This document shows positions 58,535 through 64,000 of a stretch of DNA of 64,000 nucleotides, in pieces. Positions within the stretch are counted from its first letter, which is position 1; each line of letters opens with the position of its first letter. Under the pieces are notes generated by a model. The model was not told the DNA's origin. It ran no database searches and saw only the letters and a program-made list of their open reading frames with translations. Location: contig CAIIXF020000005.1 in the NCBI GenBank assembly GCA_903813345.2, positions 14,945,375 through 15,009,374 of the forward strand. The letters run 5' to 3'. The position numbers and the translations under genes were made by a program. Source of the DNA: Owenia fusiformis (taxonomy: Eukaryota > Annelida > Polychaeta > Sabellida > Oweniidae).

Positions 58535-58665
58535 AAAAGCAGTCGACAACACCGCACTAACAAAAGCAGACGACACCATCGCACTCATAAAAGCAGATGA
58601 CACCATTGCACTAACAAAAGGAGACGACAGCACCGCACTAACAAAAGCAGACGATACTACTGCTC
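58535..58665 (+). repeat. 24/27-bp minisatellite upstream of transporter B
   Basis: Four units of 24, 27, 27 and 27 bp, homologous to those at 53525-53660. Again all are multiples of 3, and one frame stays open, ending at a TAG at 58698. Confidence 0.85.
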
Positions 58666-58757
58666 ACACTGGTAAAAATGAATGGATGTACATGCTGTAG
58701 AGCAAAAGAGGACAAAAAAATGGAGACAAAAAAGATGAGGGATACGCATGGATTATT

Positions 58758-58908
58758 GTGATGTCCTGCTTTCTGTGTCATACCTTGATATGTGGAATAA
58801 GCTTAACGGTTGGTGTGACGTTTGTCATATTTCTAGATGCATTCGGGACTTCTAAGGGTGCCACTGCATTGGTCGGATCATTAAACACAGCCAGTGTGTA
58901 TGCAGTTG
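58758..58908 (+). CDS. Transporter B exon 1, remaining open part
   Basis: From the first in-frame ATG to a GTACGT donor. It reads MSCFLCHTLICGISLTVGVT and onward, the same as A except Phe to Leu. A protein from here would lack the cytoplasmic N-terminus and half of helix 1. Confidence 0.5.
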
Positions 58909-59112
58909 GTACGTTATCCTTGACTCTATGGACCTGTGTAATTTAACGATTGTTCGATGACCTCACTCAAGCCACTGTTATATCAATGTCATTCGTAAAA
59001 TAGGATATACTTCCCATTCACATTTTCATGTGGATGAATGTTGAAATCGATTTTTGTGAATTTGTGTTTTGATGAATTTTACAATAGAGATAAGTTAATA
59101 ACACACATAATA

Positions 59113-59190
59113 TACAGGGTGTCCATATAGTTTCTTTACACTTTACACAGGCTCGTTGTATTTTAAAGAGATTTTATGGACACCTTGTAT
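59113..59190. mobile_element. ACAGGGTG-family hairpin in transporter B intron 1
   Basis: TACAGGGTGTCCATATAG to ATGGACACCTTGTAT; orthologous to the one at 54144-54210. Confidence 0.75.
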
Positions 59191-59211
59191 ACTAGTCTAC
59201 ATACATTTTAG

Positions 59212-59355
59212 GTCCTATAAGCAGTCTGCTCACCAACAGATTTGGTTGTAGACGAGTAGTATTAATGGGGGGCATAATATCCTCTATTGGTCTCATCACA
59301 AGCGCATTTGCCACGAACATTTACCATTTGTACATTACATTCGGTATCATAACAG
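59212..59355 (+). CDS. Transporter B exon 2
   Basis: 144 nt, same boundaries as A. Residue changes are Val to Leu, Pro to Arg (CRRVV) and Gly to Ile. Confidence 0.85.
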
Positions 59356-59525
59356 GTAGGAGTTTTTCGTAATGCAAACCAATTAAAAATATCTTCAGGC
59401 ACAGATGCATAGACTAAGGGCCAATAGAAGTGACATTCATTAAAAGATGGCAGTGCAATCAACCTGTTTGTATTGAGCCCGTACTATACTGCCATCTTTA
59501 TACTAGTCTAAAATAACGTTGCCAT

Positions 59526-61245
59526 TACCCCATTAGCCCAATTTACAAAACGCGCAGCATTCCAAGACGTTTTGGCTAAAACGTTTTTGAAAAATTAAGT
59601 TGAGTTTACATTTATGACGTGCATGGACCTGGGGACAATTCGGGAAATACGGGGTAATCTCAGCTTTAAGCGTTAATATCTGCCTTATTTAAAAAGCTAA
59701 CTATGTGCATTATATATCATTTTGAAGTATTTTTTATTCGCTTTTCACTGAAATTATTTTTCCATGGAAAGTGTGATAGGATGTACCATATTTTTGAAGT
59801 TAAATGTACTCCGACATCGTCAAATACGCTGTAAGGCGTAACATTTCAAGCTTACACGGTTCGTTGAAATCGGGATAACTTTTGAAATACTGATCAGAAT
59901 TTTACTAAAATTTCACATTTTATTCATTGAAACATGTGCTTTTATGAAGTCACAATTGCCTAGCGGCTACAGTTAAAATCGTCTTATATGAACGCTTTTA
60001 AGATTTTCAAAATTGTGTAAGGTTTTGAAGGCGAAGGAGACAAGCAATAAGTTTACCTTTATTTAACCTTCTAATTTAGGTCTGATTTCAAAAAAAATTT
60101 AACTGCACAATATTGTCATGGCGAAATTTACAAAACAATAACCGATTTCTTTATTTTTCAAATAATAAAAGAATAAGAGTTGCTTTTAGAGACTTGAAAA
60201 AATGTAACGCATCGATTTTTTACCACAAATCCCATACATATCAATTTTTACTAACGCCCCGAGTGGACTTCCTGACCGTTTTTCAAAAATCAAAAACATT
60301 TTAGAAATATTGTCCTCGAGATCTTGTTGCTATGTTAATTCTACCAGGATTGAATAAGAATAAAGCATCTTATTTTTAGGTTGACTAAACTTGACAAAAT
60401 GTATCGCTTGTCGTTTTTGACGTTATAATGCTGATTGCGCCCTATACTGCCCATTGTATTGTTTTGGTATTTTGACGCCATAATGTTACTCTAATTGTCC
60501 CCAGTTTCGTGCGACGTGTAATTATCATTTTCAAAACGTCTGAGGAAATAAGATCGAGTTTACACCTATTTTCCTAAAACGTCTCAGAGATATGTAGGTA
60601 AACATGTAAAATGAAAAGAGCAGTTCAGCACTGGTTGAAGGACGGTTCAGTCAATATAGCTATTCCTTTCCCTCTTCTATACTTTGTACCCGACTTTGTA
60701 CTAAAGAATGTATCAGTTTCAGAAAAATATGTCCTAAAGACAGCTTTGTTACAAGCATGAAAGAGAGCAGGAAGATTTTATGCATAAATTAGGATTATGA
60801 TAAATCGACAGGCAACAATAAGTTCTTCTCAATAATTTGGGGATGGTATTGGGAACAAGGGATAAGACAAAATAAAGGACCATGCGACATATGTAAATGG
60901 AACGTTTCAAATGTTTCATTCGTTCGAGACAAACGCAAAAACCGGGCTAAGAGCTCTTAGTTAAAACCGATGGATTTGCACTCGTTTGTGAAACGTTTTT
61001 ACGCCAAGACGTCTTGGGAATGACTAGGGTCCTAAAACGTTTTAGCTAAGCGCTCTTAGCCGAGAGCTCTTGGGTAAATCTGGATTTATACATTCTGATT
61101 TATCAGAGTCCCTCTTTACATAACGCTTTTGAGAGAACTATTCCAAAAGGATAGTAAAGGCTGTGGATCCCACAATGGATTTATATTACATATGTAAAAC
61201 GTTTTAGCTAAGACGTCTTAGCGCGCTAGTGTAAATCCAACAATT
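59526..61245. mobile_element. About 1.7-kb insertion in transporter B intron 2, palindrome-rich
   Basis: Absent from copy A, where GTTGCCACTGTGAATG is continuous. Ends are loosely inverted: CCCAATTTACAAAACGCGC at the left, GCGCGCTAGTGTAAATCC at the right. It carries recurring palindromes such as CCAAGACGTCTTGG and AAGAGCTCTT near both ends. No protein was recognised and no clear target duplication found. Confidence 0.6.
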
Positions 61246-61330
61246 GTGAATTTTAACCAGTGCCATAAATTCGGGCATAAATTGTGCGAAATTCAATTAT
61301 ATTTGTTATACCTGAGTGATTTACTTGCAG

Positions 61331-62379
61331 GAAGTGGGTTGGGGCTAGCGTATCTCCCAGCTATGGTGATAATTAACCAACATTTTGACAAGAAAAAGAC
61401 ATTTGCCTTTGGGATTGCAGTATCTGGTGTTGGATGCGGTTCATTTATATACCCGCCATTGATCGAGTTCCTCAATAAGGAATACGGTTGGCGTGGGGCT
61501 TTGACCATATTGTCAGCCATTGGATTGAACATCTGTGCATGCGGTGCATTTATGCGTCCATTTAAAAATAACTCAACACTGAAAATAGAAAGGGAATCTA
61601 GCATGACAAAAGAGGAAAAACTTTTTAACTTTGCCATATTTAAATCGTTGGATTTTGATATATTATGCTATAATAATGTAGCAATCTGTTTTGGAATATC
61701 TGTAGTGTATTCGCATCTGTCGGAATACTCCTTACTAATGGGTATAGGTGGTAACGAAAGTTTCATGTTGTTCTCTGTTGTTGGAATTACAAATCTCGCC
61801 GGACGATTTATTTTTGGAGCAATTGGCCACCATCCATTAACAGATGAAGTGCTTCTTTATATATGCACATTTTTTATAAGTGGTGCAGTTACAATAGCTG
61901 TGCCTCTTCTAACCCAATATGGGGCGCTTCTTGCATACTCTGCAACATTTGGATTTTTCAGCGCATCCTATGGAGTACTTTTACCAGGAATGATTTGTGA
62001 ATTCTTGGGAGCCAGTGAATTAGCCAGTGGTCTTGGTGCGATTCTTCCATTTTGCGCATTAGGGACCATGCTTGGGGGCCCAGCCGCTGGTTTCTTGTAC
62101 GACAGCCTTCATTCGTACAACTGGTCATTTATTGTTGGAGGCGGCGTTATTGTTACTAGTGCAATAAGCATAATTGTGCCGTTTTGGCGCAAAAAACACC
62201 TTAAAGTAGCTATGGGAGGAACAAAGAATAATCCAGATAATCATCATGAAATTGAATCAAATATTATTCCAACCCCAATGGACAACTGTGAAGGTGATAT
62301 TCTTGATGCTGAAACGGAAGAGAGTGACAACCTCTTAAAGGTTGATGGCCGTTTTGTGCCTACAGTTGTTGATATTTGA
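61331..62379 (+). CDS. Transporter B exon 3
   Basis: 1,049 nt from TTACTTGCAG to TGA, fully open, colinear with A. Changes cluster in the helix 6-7 loop (KIERESS against KIKKEHN) and the C-terminal tail; membrane helices are nearly identical. Confidence 0.88.
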
Positions 62380-62416
62380 TCCCGGACATGAAATCCATGG
62401 TCTGATACGGTGTCAT

Positions 62417-63465
62417 GGTAACTGGTCAACTCGTACCCAAGACAAGTCGTACCCAAGACAACTCGTACCCAAGACAAGTCGTACCCAAGACAACTCGTAC
62501 CTCAGTATATATTTTGTTTTGAACCAAGCATTGGACTGGGAATGTGTATAGATATACATATTATAATTGTAATATACTGTTCAGAAGTTTGAAGAATTTT
62601 CAGAAGAAATTAATTTAATTTTGTGACATTTTGAGCTTTTGACTATCATTTTATATTGAATGTTCGAGTGAAGAGACATATGTTTATTCCACACATTCAT
62701 AATCATTTTTCAAAATATTGTATGTTTATGAGTTTTTGGAACAAGTGTCAGATTTAATTCATCTTGAAAGATGGTATCATTATAAATGTATAGATTTATC
62801 AAATCTTGGGCCTAATTTCTTATTAAACACTAGATAATCTATTTGTCTAGGATTTCATATTATCAGAAGTCATATTCATGAAATTTAGCAATAAAATATT
62901 TTGAATAATATAATATATATAAAAATTTATAATATTAATATCAAATATTATTTTGGTACTTATTCATACTTGATATATTATTGCACTTAGTATGCATGTG
63001 CTCAAACATAATCCAATTTAGTTCCAATTGGAAAAAAAATTAACAGATTAAACTTCCTTTAAACTTTCTCAATGCACTAAATTAATTGTTTGATTCATTT
63101 GTAGAAAAGTCACTGTTGTAATTATATTCATTTATATATATGTTTGACAAAAAATGTTGAGAACAAGCACTTCAAGCACTTCTTTTATAATAAAAAAGGT
63201 GATTCAAGTTAAATCAAAATGCTTTACTTAATCCATTGAGAAAAAATGTCTTCTAAATTCAAAAAAATATTGACGCTTATTTGAGTCACATTATAACATG
63301 AAAACATTATTATATAAACTCAATTTGTTTTCCTAATATGCACCCATAATACTGGAAATAACTTGAGTACGAGTTATCTTGGGTACGAGTTGTCTTGGGT
63401 ACGAGTTGTCTTGGGTACGAGTTGTCTTGGGTACGACTTGTCTTGGGTACGAGTTGACTAGGAAG
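62417..63465. mobile_element. 1.05-kb insertion in transporter B 3' flank with tandem-repeat inverted ends
   Basis: CGGTGTCAT flanks both sides (62408-62416, 63466-63474) but occurs once in copy A (as CGGTGTTAT). The left end carries 16-bp repeats of TCGTACCCAAGACAAC; the right end carries their reverse complement (GTTGTCTTGGGTACGA). The interior is AT-rich without a coding frame. Confidence 0.88.
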
Positions 63466-63973
63466 CGGTGTCATACACATTGATGTTGCGGAATTCTTGT
63501 CACTATTTTTATTCTGCATTATCGACCTTTCTTTGATAAACTGTAAGTCTTTAAATTATCCCAAGTGTCAACCAAATTTATTGAAAGCATTTATTTCACT
63601 ATAAATCTCTATTTATTAAAAATTTATGTTTCTCCAGGTTGAACAAAATATAGTCTCCAAAGTCAAAATTATTTTTCAAGAAATAACACAGGAGGCGAAA
63701 AGTGCTTTTCAAAAATGACTCAAAATGAAGCTGCGTAACCTTTATGTTCAAAAAGTAAACTAAACATTTAGCATGCAAAAAGTTCAAAAATTCAATTTTC
63801 GATGTAATAATATTTTTTTATTAATCTGTTACTAAATGTAGATATCCTGAAATCTGATTTGCCTATATTTTCCCATTGGTTTATGAACATGGAAATGACG
63901 ATTTTCAAAGTTGTCATAAATTTTGGACCGATTGTAATTGAGAAGAAATTTGAAAACATTAAGAGGTATTGGA

Positions 63974-63984
63974 AATAAAATAAA
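63974..63984 (+). promoter_or_regulatory. Tandem poly(A) signals of transporter B
   Basis: The same overlapping AATAAA pair as in copy A, now about 1.6 kb after the stop because of the 1.05-kb insertion. Confidence 0.5.
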
Positions 63985-64000
63985 GTTTACACTCCTATTG

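Larger units (their letters stand above)
58678..62379 (+). pseudogene. Monocarboxylate-transporter-like, copy B, N-terminus damaged
   Basis: Tandem copy of the 53669 gene. Exons by homology are 58678-58908, 59212-59355 and 61331-62379. Exons 2 and 3 are intact, the same lengths as in A, with about 94% residue identity in exon 3 (about 21 changes in 349) and good splice sites. Exon 1 has lost a net 40 bp between the start and GDKKDEG, so the ancestral ATG frame hits TGA soon after. The transporter frame upstream has TAG at 58698-58700. The first in-frame ATG is 58758, inside helix 1, removing the DEGYAW motif. It is either a recent pseudogene or a gene using another 5' exon. The near-silent pattern in exon 3 argues that constraint was lost recently, if at all. 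Confidence 0.75.
57857..64000 (+). repeat. Direct duplication, copy B (at least 6.1 kb, runs to window end)
   Basis: Same order as copy A from ATGGTTTTATATTGCAGAT onward, still matching at the window edge. It carries two insertions absent from A (about 59526-61245 and 62417-63465). Confidence 0.9.

Overview
This is animal nuclear DNA. It is AT-rich, and its genes are split by GT...AG introns, widely spaced and surrounded by short inverted-repeat transposons, minisatellites and LINE debris. The C-terminal lobe of the first gene reads like a molluscan (scallop-type) myosin regulatory light chain. A dispersed repeat near 39.0-39.8 kb, ending in a GGACGGACG-rich tail, is of a kind common in molluscs. 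I infer a lophotrochozoan, probably a mollusc; the species cannot be told from the window.

Layout. (1) 2.8-10.7 kb, + strand: the 3' part of a myosin regulatory light chain gene. It has three interchangeable 79-nt exons for the third EF-hand, one shared 49-nt exon, and three alternative terminal exons of 96 nt, each with its own stop. The 5' exons lie before the window. (2) 16.8-22.6 kb, + strand: a CYP26-type cytochrome P450 (retinoic acid hydroxylase family), four coding exons, 496 aa, all signature motifs intact. (3) 22.6-29.6 kb: no gene seen; several tandem arrays, including a 177-bp repeat and a G-rich 34-bp minisatellite. (4) 34.1-29.6 kb, - strand: cyclin J, four coding exons, 302 aa; the third intron carries a 173-bp tandem repeat and a 33-bp minisatellite with higher-order structure. 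(5) 34.2-51.8 kb: no host gene I can support; LINE fragments, inverted-repeat elements, and a 3.4-kb block flanked by inverted repeats that contains a recurring CGTAANTGAT motif. (6) 51.8-64.0 kb: a direct tandem duplication of about 6 kb carrying two monocarboxylate-transporter-like (SLC16) genes, each with three coding exons. Copy A (487 aa) is intact. Copy B keeps exons 2 and 3 but has a 40-bp net deletion and an upstream stop in exon 1, so its N-terminus is damaged.

The genes are not an operon and show no shared pathway. The main points for a second look are the 3 x 3 exon array in the light-chain gene, and the natural occupied/empty-site pairs produced by transposon insertions after the transporter duplication. 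No tRNA, rRNA or CRISPR array was found.
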